64,000 nucleotides of DNA. Origin: Cordylochernes scorpioides (taxonomy: Eukaryota; Arthropoda; Arachnida; Pseudoscorpiones; Chernetidae). Location of the stretch: positions 89,574,906-89,638,905 of the forward strand of contig CP092876.1 of NCBI GenBank assembly GCA_030710605.1, in the 5' to 3' direction. A program made the position numbers and the translations under genes. Below the pieces are notes generated by a model, which was not told the DNA's origin, searched no databases, and saw nothing but the letters and a program-made list of their open reading frames with translations. This document shows positions 22,287 through 32,945 of the stretch, piece after piece (position 1 is the first letter of the stretch; each line of letters begins with the position of its first letter).

Positions 22287-22822
22287 GTGACAGTCAGACT
22301 TTTCCCCTCTACAAATGTCTACAAAAAGAGAAACATCCAGGCAAAAATACAGTAGTCAACATTCCATCATTGGCATCTAAACCAAAAGCCTAGGGGGTCG
22401 GTGGAAGGCTGATTAAACCGTTTGGTTTTCGACCACTACGACACGGGTTCGAGTCCCGCATTGGACACTTTTTTTCTGATATAAAAAAAAATGCTCCAAT
22501 GGCCCCCGATTTTTGCAAAAGTCCAACCCCACCAGCGAGTGCAAGTAACCAAACGGGGCTCTGGCACATTTTGTAAGTGCAAAGTCGAACTGCTTTTCAC
22601 ATGTGTAGACATGTGGTGCGCTTACAGTAAAAACAGTCGCTAACTACCCACCATGATTATCATGGCCTGTACCACGTGTACTAGGGATAAGCAAAAAAAA
22701 AAAAAAAACAATAGGAGGTGACAGTCAGACTTTCCCCCTCTACAAATGTCTACAAAAAGAGAAACATCCAGGCAAAAATACAGTAGTCAACATTCCATCA
22801 TTGGTATCTAAACCAAAAGCCT
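22287..22822 (+). mobile_element. tRNA-derived SINE flanked by 105-bp direct repeats
   Basis: The SINE occupies 22392-22717. Its tRNA-like head has box B GGTTCGAGTCC at about 22446-22456, and it ends in a poly(A) tail at 22693-22708. The sequence immediately left (22287-22391) and right (22718-22822) is the same 105 bp with about two differences. SINE target duplications are normally under 20 bp. Either this is an exceptionally long target duplication, or the SINE landed at the junction of a pre-existing tandem duplication. Confidence 0.85.
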
Positions 22823-23374
22823 GAAGCTATCCTGGAATGTGGGATGAACTGACAGAAAGCAACCTGTATTTTCAGGCTCAAAATTTGACCATACAAGACC
22901 GCTCCTTTTCCATAATGGTGTCAAGACCTTCCTACAATGCACTATATGCAGGACCAAAGAAGCCTCACCAAACCACCTTTTGGAATGTATGGGACAGGAT
23001 CTCTCTATATGCCAATCCTACCAAGATTATAAATAATTTAATCCATGCATCCAGTTTCCACGACCTTGTGTATAGCTAAACAATTAGATAATTTAATATA
23101 TATATATACAAAAAACCAATAATGGTTTTAAAATGGGTCCACATACGTATCCAGGACAATTTACAAACTAAATCGTAACTTCAAGAAGCAAATATAGTGG
23201 TCAATGGTCAGATTTAGAAAGAGAGGACATTATTCAGGACATTAAATTTAATTGTGATAGCTATTCTGACGTTGAAGTTCGGTTACATATTTCATAGTAT
23301 AGTTAACGGAGCTATGATTGTCTAGATCAGAGGTCGGCAAACTGCGGCTCTTTGGATGTGAAGCTCTTTATATA

Positions 23375-24690
23375 CAAGGTGTGTCCAATAAATAATGAGA
23401 CTGGTCAAAAACAAAGAAAAAATGAAATGATATATTTTTTAAAAAGTCTATTAAAAAAATAGAAAGCTTCAGCTACACTGCGGTATATCACATCACGTGA
23501 TTGCGCGCGCAGTCTATAAATTGTAAGTTTGTAAAAAGAACACCTTGCATAACAACTTCTAATTTGTAATGGATACAAAATTCGAAAAACGAATTTGTAT
23601 TAAATTTTGCTACAAAATTGGGAAATCGGCTTCAGAAACTTTAGATTTGTTGAAATTGGCATTTGGAAATGAAAATGTAAATAAGCCCACCACATTCAGA
23701 TGGTTTTCACGATTTAAAAATGGAATGGAATCGGTGAAAGATGAGAAGCGTGTTGGACGTCCAATTCTGCACATGAACCCTGAAAAGGTGAGCAAATTTA
23801 AAATTTGATAAAAGAAAATCCACGAATAGGGTTACGGGACATTGAGGAAGAAACAGGGATATCAAAATCATTAGTTGGATCGATAATTAAAGAAGACTTG
23901 CAGTTAAAGAAGACACCTTCAAAATTTGTCCGTAAAATGCTCACAATCCAACAAAAGGAGAATCGCGTTGAAGTTGCCAAAAAATGCTTGAATGGTGGAA
24001 GAAAACCCTAATTGGAAGGAAAAAGTAATAACTGGAGACGAGACATGGGTTTACAGGTATGACCCGGAAACAAAATGCCAATCCATGGAGTGGAAAGGAA
24101 AAGATGAACCATGAACGAAGAAATCCCGACTTTGCAAGTCAAAAAACAAAGTCTTATTGGTCACGTTCTTTGACATAAAGGGAATTGTGCATTATGAATA
24201 TCTAGAGGAAGGTCAAACAATCAATAAGGAGTCTTATTTAAACATTATGAGACGTATACGTGAATCAATTCGTCTGAAAAGAAGTGAAATGTGGAGTTCC
24301 AAAAATTGGATTATCCATCATGATAATGCACCACCACACACCGCTACATCTGTACTGACTTATTTGGCTAAACACGGCATCCAAATACTTCAACACAACC
24401 TCCCTATTCCCCAGACCTAGCTCCAAATGATTTTTTTCTCTTTCTAAAACTCAAAATGGCTCTAAAAGGAAGGAGATTTGACACTAGAGAGTCCATCATA
24501 ACGGATTCGAAAAAGGTCTTAAAGAACATCCGAAAGATGACTTTTCTAAATGTTTTAAATCATGGGAGAAGAGATGCAAATTATGTATAGATGCGGGAGG
24601 GGACATTTTGAAAAATACTTATAATTCTTTTTTTATCATTCTATTTTTTCTTTATTTTGACCAGTCTCATTATTTATTGGACACACCTTG
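23375..24690 (+). mobile_element. Mariner (DD34D) element nested in a hAT MITE
   Basis: The ends CAAGGTGTGTCCAATAAATA and the matching right end TATTTATTGGACACACCTTG are near-perfect inverted repeats with TA on each side (23373-23374 and 24691-24692). Inside is a broken transposase on the + strand. Confidence 0.9.
23569..24589 (+). pseudogene. Broken mariner DD34D transposase
   Basis: Starts MDTKFEKRICIKFCYKIGKS and follows a mariner transposase through GDETWVYRYD, HHDNAPPHTA and YSPDLAPNDFF (the three catalytic Ds). At least three frameshifts (about 23805, 24010 and 24405) and a stop near 24112 interrupt it. It cannot make active enzyme. Confidence 0.85.
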
Positions 24691-24835
24691 TAGGTCTATA
24701 CGCAAATATTATTTAAGAGAGTACTATTTATTGTTGGCAAGAAAAAGTTTTGTGGCTCTTTAAAAACTTTGAAATTTTGTAAATTGTAATTTTTGACTCC
24801 TCCGACTCAAAAGTTTACCGACCCCTGATCTAGAG

Positions 24836-26430
24836 GATAAGGTCTTTATCTTTAAAGGGAGCCTCTTCGACTATACCTAAATAATTTCCTATATGCATAG
24901 TTTCATTCTAGAATACCTATTATTGTACTTATTCCTATAATCTAAAGATACTTGCACATAATACTCAATGGTAGTAAAATAAAAGGACGAGTTTCAAGAT
25001 GCTTCTTTATATTTTTAAATCGATTAGCTGATAAAGAGCTTATGCTTGGATAAAGCTAGCCGATTTTGATAATAAAAAGCACCTTCCAGAATTCGTCAAT
25101 TTTATTTTACTTTTATAAATGTACTTTGGTTTTTCGTTGTGTTCCATCGTTACTGCCACTAGCGTATGTGTACCATTGGTGTTTAAAGTGTAGTATAATA
25201 GAAGTGTGTAGGGTTAAGTGTACCGTTCTCATTAGCTGGTACACCATGACGTAGCTGCTGACAGTCCAGGCGACAGCCGAGATAAAGTACTGTAAACAGC
25301 GGCGCCGAGATAGAAGTCTGGATGGACTGTACTACTTGGGTGTGCTCTACTAGCAGGATAAATTCGAGTTACTGTGAAACTTTCTATATCCGGTGAGTAC
25401 TACTACGCAAACTGATCTTCAATGGTTTAATTTTGACCGGAGAGTAGCTTTTTTTCGCTTAAGATTGGTTACCAAAATCTTATATAGCTTAGTCAATAAG
25501 TTATCCCAACCATTTTAACAGTTGACAATTGAAAATGGTTTATTGACATCTAGTCAATGGCCAAGAGAGAGTTTACAGAGTTTAAAATAGTAGAGAAAAA
25601 TATATACACCAGACGAGGCCTTCTCCGAAGGTACGTCTGGATCCTATCAGGAGCTTAGAATCGTCTTGAGTTCAGACTTGCGAGTTATGGAATCCGTGTC
25701 CCCAGCATGCTCGATGACTGTGTTTAGAAACTTGACAAGAATAATCTTGTGTTTAGGTAAGGTATCCGCTAGGAAACTCTCCCTAAGATGGACAGTACAG
25801 GACCGCCCACGCGACATCATTAATGGTCGTCCCTCGGTTATATACACACGTTCACACGTTCCATTTCCTGCAACTCCTGGGTCGTCGGGGCAGGTATTAG
25901 AGGCGGAGGGACTACTACCATTTTAACAGTTAGCTATGATGATCTTCTTTAGCCCTGCTCAATAACGTTTTTTGAACTGAAATACACCAATGCTATATAT
26001 TTGATCAATTAGGAAGTGATCCTAGGTTGATGAGTACCATAGCCTGAAGCCATGGTGGAAGTTCCGAATCAACCAAATATTTTATTATGGCTCTATCACC
26101 GAGTCTGCTGAACTGTTACGACTGTTGATAGGTTACACACGGTGTTGCGCATCTTCTGATGCCGAAGGTATCTTCTGTAAAATTGATACCGGTGAATTAT
26201 CGATGTAACACCATTTTTACTTATTGTAAGCGCGTTACTTAACGTCCGAGGAAGAGCTCCTATGCTTGAATATTTCATATTCTCGTTAGTAAAAGAAACA
26301 TCGTTTACTTTTTGTATCAAAGACCCCTGCGCTAGGAAGAAGATGCTGTGATATGCAAATGATTAAATTTTCAACTCATTTATACAAAATAAGCGCCGGT
26401 AGCGACACCTAAAATGTGTTGAAAGGAAGA
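24836..26430. other. Unrecognised sequence, some balanced-composition patches
   Basis: Patches at 25245-25410 and 25640-25930 are less AT-rich than their surroundings and have short open frames, but no recognisable family and no clear exon limits. TATCCGGTGAGTAC near 25390 would be a good splice donor. Confidence 0.3.
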
Positions 26431-26501
26431 GATTGTACAGCTGTGTTTCTCTCGTACAGAAATTACATTTGAAACGTTGCTTCGTCGTTGAAGATTCCGT
26501 T

Positions 26502-26765
26502 ATGCCTCGTGTAAAAAGGATAAATGCTCACCAACACATTTCAGAGTTTGATAGAGCTAGAATTGTAGCCTACCAAGATTGCGGTTTATCGTACCACAGT
26601 ATTGCTGCTCGCGTCTGTCGAGATCCCAGGACTGTTAGCAGAGTATAGAATCGATAGGACGGTCATAGGAATAACATACTGGATCCTCGCTATCACTAAC
26701 TGCCGAGAAGACCGACATGTTACCCCCATAGTCTTAATATGGACCTGATGAACCCTCCCATTAAT
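26502..26765 (+). pseudogene. Tc1-like transposase N-terminal fragment
   Basis: MPRVKRINAHQHISEFDRAR followed by IVAYQDCGLSYHSIAARV and CRDPRTVSRV is the helix-turn-helix start of a Tc1-type transposase common in arthropods. It stops at 26646, and the weak similarity beyond has more stops. No catalytic domain or terminal repeats remain. Confidence 0.75.
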
Positions 26766-27019
26766 TTTTCAATGTAGTAAGGGCAGTAGATATATTTGTT
26801 TAAAATTTAAAAATAATCATACCCGTATAAAATAATTTCAAATTCTCATATGGCGCACTAATACATCATATTTCCCTTTGGTGAAAGTATCACATAGATT
26901 TTGTACATAACCTGCATCATAAGTCTTATTTTTATTATTCGGAAAATCCTCTCTGCGTTATACATATAAATAATAAACAACTTCTTTCGATGTATTTCTT
27001 GTTTTATTTTAAATTCATT

Positions 27020-27060
27020 TCAAGCTTTTGGGTATCACAAATCCTTCTACAGGATCATAT
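27020..27060 (-). ncRNA. Degenerate hammerhead-like relic
   Basis: The minus strand reads CTGTAGA, A, GGATTTGTGATACC, CAAA, AGCTTG, parallel to the motif at 61294-61332. Both the A6 position and the GAAA box are altered. It is most likely a dead Penelope-type terminal repeat. Confidence 0.35.
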
Positions 27061-27234
27061 GATTCCTGAGTACCTGAGTTTGTGATACCTGAATGCCTTT
27101 GATGAATATAAAATAACAAACCCATCTTCAAAAGATGTTTTTTTTTTGTTTATTACTCTTATTATATTTTCCCTCAATCCTAAATCTCACACAGTAGAAT
27201 GTGGAGATACTACCGACACAGTTTCAATACCTTC

Positions 27235-27435
27235 TTCTTTATATTGTAACCAAGTATTTATTAATTTTATTATTTTTATTAACAGAGTGGTCATTTTTTA
27301 ATGTTTATATTTTGCTACTCTGTAAATTTTCCTCTTTTGTTTATCACTCATAGTTTGTTCTTGCCTGAAATAAATTGTTGTCCCATCCCGAAGTTGGTCT
27401 TCTCTAATTTTCCAAGTGGCAATATGATCTTACAA
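27235..27435 (+). repeat. Interspersed repeat, family B
   Basis: Begins near TTGTAACCAAGTATTTATTA and ends TTTTCCAAGTGGCAATATGA. Shares its whole length with 44105-44290 and, in reverse, 36343-36525. No coding content. Confidence 0.75.
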
Positions 27436-27654
27436 CATTTTATAATAAATATCTTTTTTTTTTCATGTTTACATTTAATATCGGCTATTAAATATTATAC
27501 ACTCACGAACAAAACTGAAGACTGTTTCCGACAATAACGGTCGGTGATGTCCCAGGTCGTCATTTTATTTTTGGATACAGAGACAATTATGTTCACACTT
27601 GGTTATATCATGTGTCTTCAATAAAGGTCACTGTAATATCTTTCAGAAATATTG

Positions 27655-27838
27655 TCTTAATCCCAATATACATGCTAAAAGGTTAAACTTCCTTAAGTTT
27701 TGTCCATGAGTGTATTGTCTGAAACCCGATATTCATGCTAAAAGGTTAAACTTCCTTAAGTTTTGTCCATGAGTGTATTGTCTGAAACCCGATATTCATG
27801 CTAAAAGGTTAAACTTCCTTTTGTCCATGAGTGTATTT
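27655..27838 (+). repeat. Tandem repeat of about 65 bp, three units
   Basis: Units contain ATTCATGCTAAAAGGTTAAA and TTTTGTCCATGAGTGTATTG in order. The second and third differ mainly by a deletion of CTTAAG-type sequence. Not coding. Confidence 0.8.
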
Positions 27839-28679
27839 TAAATAGCATAAAATGTTATAGTTTAAACTTAGGTGTCAAACTATGGCAGTATTGTTACCAA
27901 AAATCACAATAATAAACACTTCTTTGTGATACCAAACCAAAAGTCAGAGAAGCAATATACTTAGTTGCATATACGGGATCCCTTCCAATGCCATATTCTC
28001 TCACGACAAAATTTAACACATATTGGCTCGCAAACCTATGTTTTACACGTTCGCTGGTAAAAAAGAAAGAAGCCTGAATTTGTCATGTAAAGATGGTCTC
28101 ATAAATAAACACTTTTCCTAATTCCCAAAATTTATATTAATTGATCTAAAACTAACATTGTACATGTTATTCATGGTGGTGTCTTGTCCATGAAGCAGAT
28201 CAGATCGGTCCATGCACCCTGATCACAATACCGGCCTACTGAGGTGTCTTGTTCGTTCGTATGGATGTCCTCTTCTGGATTGGTGTCTGCCATATAGAGG
28301 GCTGCAAGAATGGCCGGGTATATATGGTCCGGAGTGAGTTGGGTGTTGTAAAAGTTATTACAGTTCCGGTAGGATCTAGTCATGTCTGGGTTTATCCTCA
28401 TTCCTTTAAAATGTCCTGTTCTGATTCTTGAAATTGTTAATTCTCTATTAATATGTTATTCATATATATATATATATATTAAAAAACGAAATAAAAAAAT
28501 AAAAGATAAAAAGATCAGGTGTTGAAATCAATAATAAAAATGGCATATCCTGACCAGGAGCACATGTGCTTTACAGAAGGCAGAACGCCATCTGGTGGAA
28601 CAGAAATCAACTAAACATTGATTTAACCTGTTCCCTGATATTTGGCCAACCCAATTTCTTGATAAATCAAGAAAAGCCA

Positions 28680-28722
28680 TCCACGAACGCGTTTCGCGCT
28701 TTTTGGCGCTCGTCAGCGTGGA
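28680..28722 (-). ncRNA. Hammerhead ribozyme, type I, unit 1
   Basis: The minus strand shows stem I TCCACG/CGTGGA, core CTGACGA, stem II GCGC/GCGC with loop CAAAAA, GAAA, then CGCG and TT before the 3' strand of stem I. All core positions agree with the hammerhead consensus (CTGANGA, GAAA, UH at the cleavage site). Stem III is only a loopless CG/CG palindrome, as in minimal retroelement hammerheads thought to act as dimers. Confidence 0.85.
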
Positions 28723-29030
28723 ATAGGCTGAACCATTGAGACCAAAAAAGATTTTTTGATCCCAATGGCTTCCTGAAAAACCAAGAAATGGGTATTTAAG
28801 GCCAAACTTGCGTAAATACGCTTAGCACATTAAAAAACGAAATAAAAAAATAAAAGATAAAAAGATCAGGTGTTGAAATCAATAATAAAAATGGCATATC
28901 CTGACCAGGAGCACATGTGCTTTACAGAAGGCAGAACGCCATCTGGTGGAACAGAAATCAACTAAACATTGATTTAACCTGTTCCCTGATATTTGGCCAA
29001 CCCAATTTCTTGATAAATCAAGAAAAGCCA

Positions 29031-29073
29031 TCCACGAATGCGTTTCGCGCTTTTTGGCGCTCGTCAGCGTGGA
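29031..29073 (-). ncRNA. Hammerhead ribozyme, type I, unit 2 (stem III variant)
   Basis: Identical to the unit 1 motif except that the stem III palindrome CGCG is CGCA, which breaks its first C-G pair. The catalytic core and stems I and II are intact. Confidence 0.8.
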
Positions 29074-29215
29074 ATAGGCTGAACCATTGAGACCAAAAAA
29101 GATTTTAATGTGCTAAGCGTATTTACGCAAGTTTGGCCTTAAATACCCATTTCTTGGTTTTTCAGGAAGCCATTGGGATCAAAAAATCTTTTTTGGTCTC
29201 AATGGTTCAGCCTAT

Positions 29216-29258
29216 TCCACGCTGACGAGCGCCAAAAAGCGCGAAACGCGTTCGTGGA
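29216..29258 (+). ncRNA. Hammerhead ribozyme, type I, unit 3
   Basis: Plus-strand copy: stem I TCCACG (29216-29221) with CGTGGA (29253-29258), core CTGACGA (29222-29228), stem II GCGC/GCGC, GAAA, CGCG and a predicted cut after the second T of TT (29252). Confidence 0.87.
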
Positions 29259-29566
29259 TGGCTTTTCTTGATTTATCAAGAAATTGGGTTGGCCAAATAT
29301 CAGGGAACAGGTTAAATCAATGTTTAGTTGATTTCTGTTCCACCAGATGGCGTTCTGCCTTCTGTAAAGCACATGTGCTCCTGGTCAGGATATGCCATTT
29401 TTATTATTGATTTCAACACCTGATCTTTTTATCTTTTATTTTTTTATTTCGTTTTTTAATGTGCTAAGCGTATTTACGCAAGTTTGGCCTTAAATACCCA
29501 TTTCTTGGTTTTTCAGGAAGCCATTGGGATCAAAAAATCTTTTTTGGTCTCAATGGTTCAGCCTAT

Positions 29567-29609
29567 TCCACGCTGACGAGCGCCAAAAAGCGCGAAACGC
29601 GTTCGTGGA
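29567..29609 (+). ncRNA. Hammerhead ribozyme, type I, unit 4
   Basis: Same sequence as the motif at 29216-29258, exactly 351 bp downstream. Two successive cuts would release a 351-nt monomer. Confidence 0.87.
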
Positions 29610-29917
29610 TGGCTTTTCTTGATTTATCAAGAAATTGGGTTGGCCAAATATCAGGGAACAGGTTAAATCAATGTTTAGTTGATTTCTGTTCCACCAGATG
29701 GCGTTCTGCCTTCTGTAAAGCACATGTGCTCCTGGTCAGGATATGCCATTTTTATTATTGATTTCAACACCTGATCTTTTTATCTTTTATTTTTTTATTT
29801 CGTTTTTTAATGTGCTAAGCGTATTTACGCAAGTTTGGCCTTAAATACCCATTTCTTGGTTTTTCAGGAAGCCATTGGGATCAAAAAATCTTTTTTGGTC
29901 TCAATGGTTCAGCCTAT

Positions 29918-29960
29918 TCCACGCTGACGAGCGCCAAAAAGCGCGAAACGCGTTCGTGGA
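29918..29960 (+). ncRNA. Hammerhead ribozyme, type I, unit 5
   Basis: Same sequence, a further 351 bp downstream. The unit is cut short by the TA run shortly after its 3' half. Confidence 0.87.
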
Positions 29961-30110
29961 TGGCTTTTCTTGATTTATCAAGAAATTGGGTTGGCCAAAT
30001 ATCAGGGAACAGGTTAAATCAATGTTTAGTTGATTTCTGTTCCACCAGATGGCGTTCTGCCTTCTGTAAAGCACATGTGCTCCTGGTCAGGATATGCCAT
30101 TTTTATTATA

Positions 30111-30884
30111 TATATATATATAAAACGATTTTTACTCGGAAGCTATTTTAACCCAAATTTTTACATTTAATAAAAAATAGGAATTAACAAATTTGTTTTA
30201 AAAAGTATAAATAGCTAAAAAAGGTGTAAAATATTTTAAAGCTTTTGAACAATATTAAATCAGTTTTAGCCATTTCCCAAAATACACTTTCAGAATTTGA
30301 CGTTAGAAAAAAAAGTTACTACCAAAAATCTGCCTGGCTAGTTATTAGTCAATTAATATGCAGTTTTTGTTTAGCTCAGAGGCAATGAGAAACGAAACTC
30401 TATATTAAATATAAGATTCAGTTTTAGGAAGTTCTCTTTCATCATATCATATTTTAAATCATTATATAATGATAATTATCATTTATTAATTAGTGAAGAC
30501 TGCGTGCACTTTGTCATTTTATTGACAACATATCAATAAATTATTTTCAATTTCAAATTGTCTCTTAATATGGGAAATATTTTTATGTTTTTCATTCTAG
30601 CTGTAATTTTTAGAAAACAATTTATTTCAGAGTTGCATTTATCAATTATTTTGATATTCGCTTTTTAAAAAACATCTTTGTATTATAGATATCTGACGCG
30701 CTTTTTATCTCCTTATTCTGTAATGTTAGTGGTGTAGGAATGGTTCGATTCTATTATAGTTATATCGAGACATTTATAAGTTTATTAAATTTAATTGTCA
30801 TCTATCGTTAAAAGTTTACACAAATAAATTTACTGGCAATGCGCTTCTTTTAAATATAATCAAATATTATCTCTACAGACCTTA
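30111..30884. other. AT-rich intergenic sequence
   Basis: No gene or bounded repeat recognised after the TA run at 30105-30122. Confidence 0.5.
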
Positions 30885-31080
30885 CTGCAATGATATGAGT
30901 TATTGAATGAGAGGGCTTGGCTCATCAGTAATGAACCCTCTCAGCGGTTTCGCCAAATTAATCTCTAGACCGCTCTACTATTGTATTGGATTGGTTTGGG
31001 GTATACCCTGTATTTTCTATGGAAGGCAGCTTAGGGGTGTTTAGTGAACTATGGACATAAGCTTATAGGTCTGTAGCGGT
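30885..31080 (-). repeat. Single arm of the foldback family
   Basis: Corresponds to the arms at 187-374 and 446-633. Its inner hairpin reads TGAGAGGG (30908-30915) with CCCTCTCA (30936-30943), where the first copy has TGGGAGGG with CCCTCCCA. Confidence 0.65.
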
Positions 31081-31525
31081 ACATACATATAATTTCAAGG
31101 TATTGCATCAGGCAAAGCTCTTCCGCAAAATATGTTTTCAAAACAAATATATATTGGTAAATTAAATTTAAAAGTTTAATTATTCTTGAAGTGATCCGTC
31201 TCACATATGTGGCCAAATTATCTAGTTAATGTATATTTTGTTTTTATTGACTTTATATAGAGGTTTTTTTTTGGCCATCATGCATTTGAATGCATTTATT
31301 AAAAGCTGTAGATGTTTTTATGCACCGAATTTTCCACCTCCTTTAGGTTTAAAACATATGAAATATATAGATTGATAAATTAGAAATTTATTAAGAATAA
31401 AAAGCCTATTTCGGATCAATTGTTCTTTTTATATAGAGTTGTGTAGGGTCCCCGGCTTCGCCTAGTATTTAACAGAGGGAATGCTTGATCCACCAATTTT
31501 TTAAGTTCAACTATATATATATACT

Positions 31526-32235
31526 AGCGGACGTACCCGGCTTCGCCCGAGGTTTTACACGAGTAAAGGTTTGTCTAACGAACATTTGGTAAAACAATTT
31601 TCTATAAACCTATTAAAAAATATATATATTTTGATAATTTTAAACTCGTAAATTTGAATCTCTCGATAAAGTGAACATTGTTTCTCGGTCCCTGTGAGCC
31701 GTGTCATCCTGAATTTTGTTTTTCATAATTTTATACATTACAAAATCATCGTTTTATCTAGTGAACATATTTTCCCGGTCCCTTGAAAAATACTCGATAA
31801 GTTGAATAAAATCATGGTCGTTTATGGAAGATGGACGTAGTTCCCGGAGGTCACCCGCCCCCCGCGCGCCAGGACCTCTTGATCACTCTGATTGGCCGGC
31901 GGCCGGACGGGGGGGGGGGGGGGGGGGGAGAAGGCTCTTGATCCCTCTGATTGGTCGGTGGGAACTTGGAATGTCCAACCAACTGGCCGGCGGCCGGACG
32001 GTGAGGGGGGGGGGGGGGGGCAGATCTCCGTGGCAAGATGGCGTTGCTTGCGAGTTAAAGCTACAAATCTGCAAATAACTCTAAGGATATTAAAGATATT
32101 CAAGAAATTATTTTTCGTAAACCTTTCCGGAGATACACCTAATAATATCCCAAAATTTCACGGCGATTGGATGTATGGTTTTTGAATCCATAGAGGACAC
32201 ACACACACACAGACATTCAATTTTATATATATAGA
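31526..32235 (+). repeat. TATATA-flanked interspersed repeat with G-run island
   Basis: Starts CTAGCGGACGTACCCGGCTT after a TA run. It ends with TTTCACGGCGATTGGATG, an ACACACAC run, CAGACATTCAATTTTATATA and ATAG, the form of a widespread invertebrate retroelement 3' end. The middle (31830-32040) is strikingly GC-rich, with two copies of CTGATTGG...GGCGGCCGGACGG each followed by a long G run (about 31910-31928 and 32006-32020). A minus-strand relative is at 38510-39775. Confidence 0.6.
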
Positions 32236-32689
32236 TATATAATCATTAGAATATTTATAAACATTCTATATATCAGAATGTTTCCGTCCGGCATATACCG
32301 ATAGAATTTGACTTTTATATGCATTTATATATTACTAAAAATATTTTTTGCTGATTTTGGAATTAGAATTATTACCTTACTTGAGACTTGAAGAGGAAAA
32401 TAAAAGATTACATATTTACATATGTACAAAAAAATTTGAGCCGACCAACGGGAAATGGAATTATCTTTATTTACTGGGCTGCTAACCAAAATGGATGATT
32501 TTGAGCCCCAATGGACGCATAAAGTGGAATATATACAGAGCGTTATATACATTCCATTGTTGGAGGGGCCTGGGGATGGGTGGCCAGGGGATCATCGCCG
32601 GGTAAAAAAAAAAAAAGGCCAACGGGAAACAACAATGGATTTATATTGGGAAAGCCGCGACATCTTGCGGTGGACTTTACAGAGTATTT

Positions 32690-32945
32690 TAAAAACAAAA
32701 AAAAAAAGGCGTATTCTGACCACTCACGCGAGCATTTTGATGGAAACACATCTAATGGAACAAAAATAAACTAAAGGTTGATTTAATTTTGGCCAACCCA
32801 GTTTCTTGATAAATCAAGAAAAGCCCACCACGAATGCGTTTCGGGCTGTAGACCCTCGTCACGTGATGTAGGCCGTAACTCAACGACCAAATATTTCGTT
32901 CAAGGGGCTTCATGAAAAATCAAGAAATTTATTCTATTTAAACCA
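32690..32945 (-). repeat. Divergent single unit of the hammerhead-bearing repeat
   Basis: Follows the 351-bp unit in order: GGCGTATTCTGACCACTC, CATCTAATGGAACA, AACTAAAGGTTGATTTAA, GGCCAACCCAGTTTCTTGAT and the ribozyme region. A stand-alone, diverged copy just upstream of the SVEP1-like gene. Confidence 0.7.
32828..32865 (-). ncRNA. Hammerhead motif with damaged core
   Basis: The minus strand has stem I CACG/CGTG, TGACGA lacking the leading C of CTGACGA, stem II GGG/CCC with a longer loop, GAAA, CGCA and TT. Loss of C3 should abolish cleavage. Stem II differs from the array units but still pairs. Confidence 0.6.

Larger units (their letters stand above)
23328..24827. mobile_element. hAT-type MITE interrupted by a mariner
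   Basis: The ends CAGAGGTCGGCAAACTGCGG and, on the right, AAAGTTTACCGACCCCTG are imperfect inverted repeats typical of hAT MITEs. The uninterrupted relative at 51437-51636 shows the ancestral structure. The mariner at 23375-24690 sits inside. Flanks share TCTAGA on both sides, but a clean 8-bp duplication is not seen. Confidence 0.75.
28481..30110. repeat. Head-to-head array of 351-bp hammerhead-bearing units (retrozyme-like)
   Basis: Two units in minus orientation (28481-28831 and 28832-29106, the second truncated) abut three in plus orientation (29107-29457, 29458-29808, 29809 to about 30110). Unit period is exactly 351 bp wherever it can be measured. Each unit contains one hammerhead ribozyme motif. 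Units have no open frame or transposase. The array lies between TA microsatellite runs. Tandem, non-coding units with type I hammerheads match what is known of animal and plant retrozymes, which are copied through circular RNA using enzymes supplied by other retroelements. The left arm 28481-29106 is the reverse complement of 29183-29808, so a transcript would fold into a hairpin of about 626 bp with a 76-nt loop. Confidence 0.85.

Noticed and set aside
28481-30110. CRISPR-like array
   Set aside because: Whole 351-bp units are repeated without unique spacers, in eukaryotic DNA. The ribozyme core explains the conserved part.
31822-32103. Overlapping ORFs rich in Pro or Gly in the G-run island
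   Set aside because: Homopolymer runs keep all frames open. No domain and no splice context.
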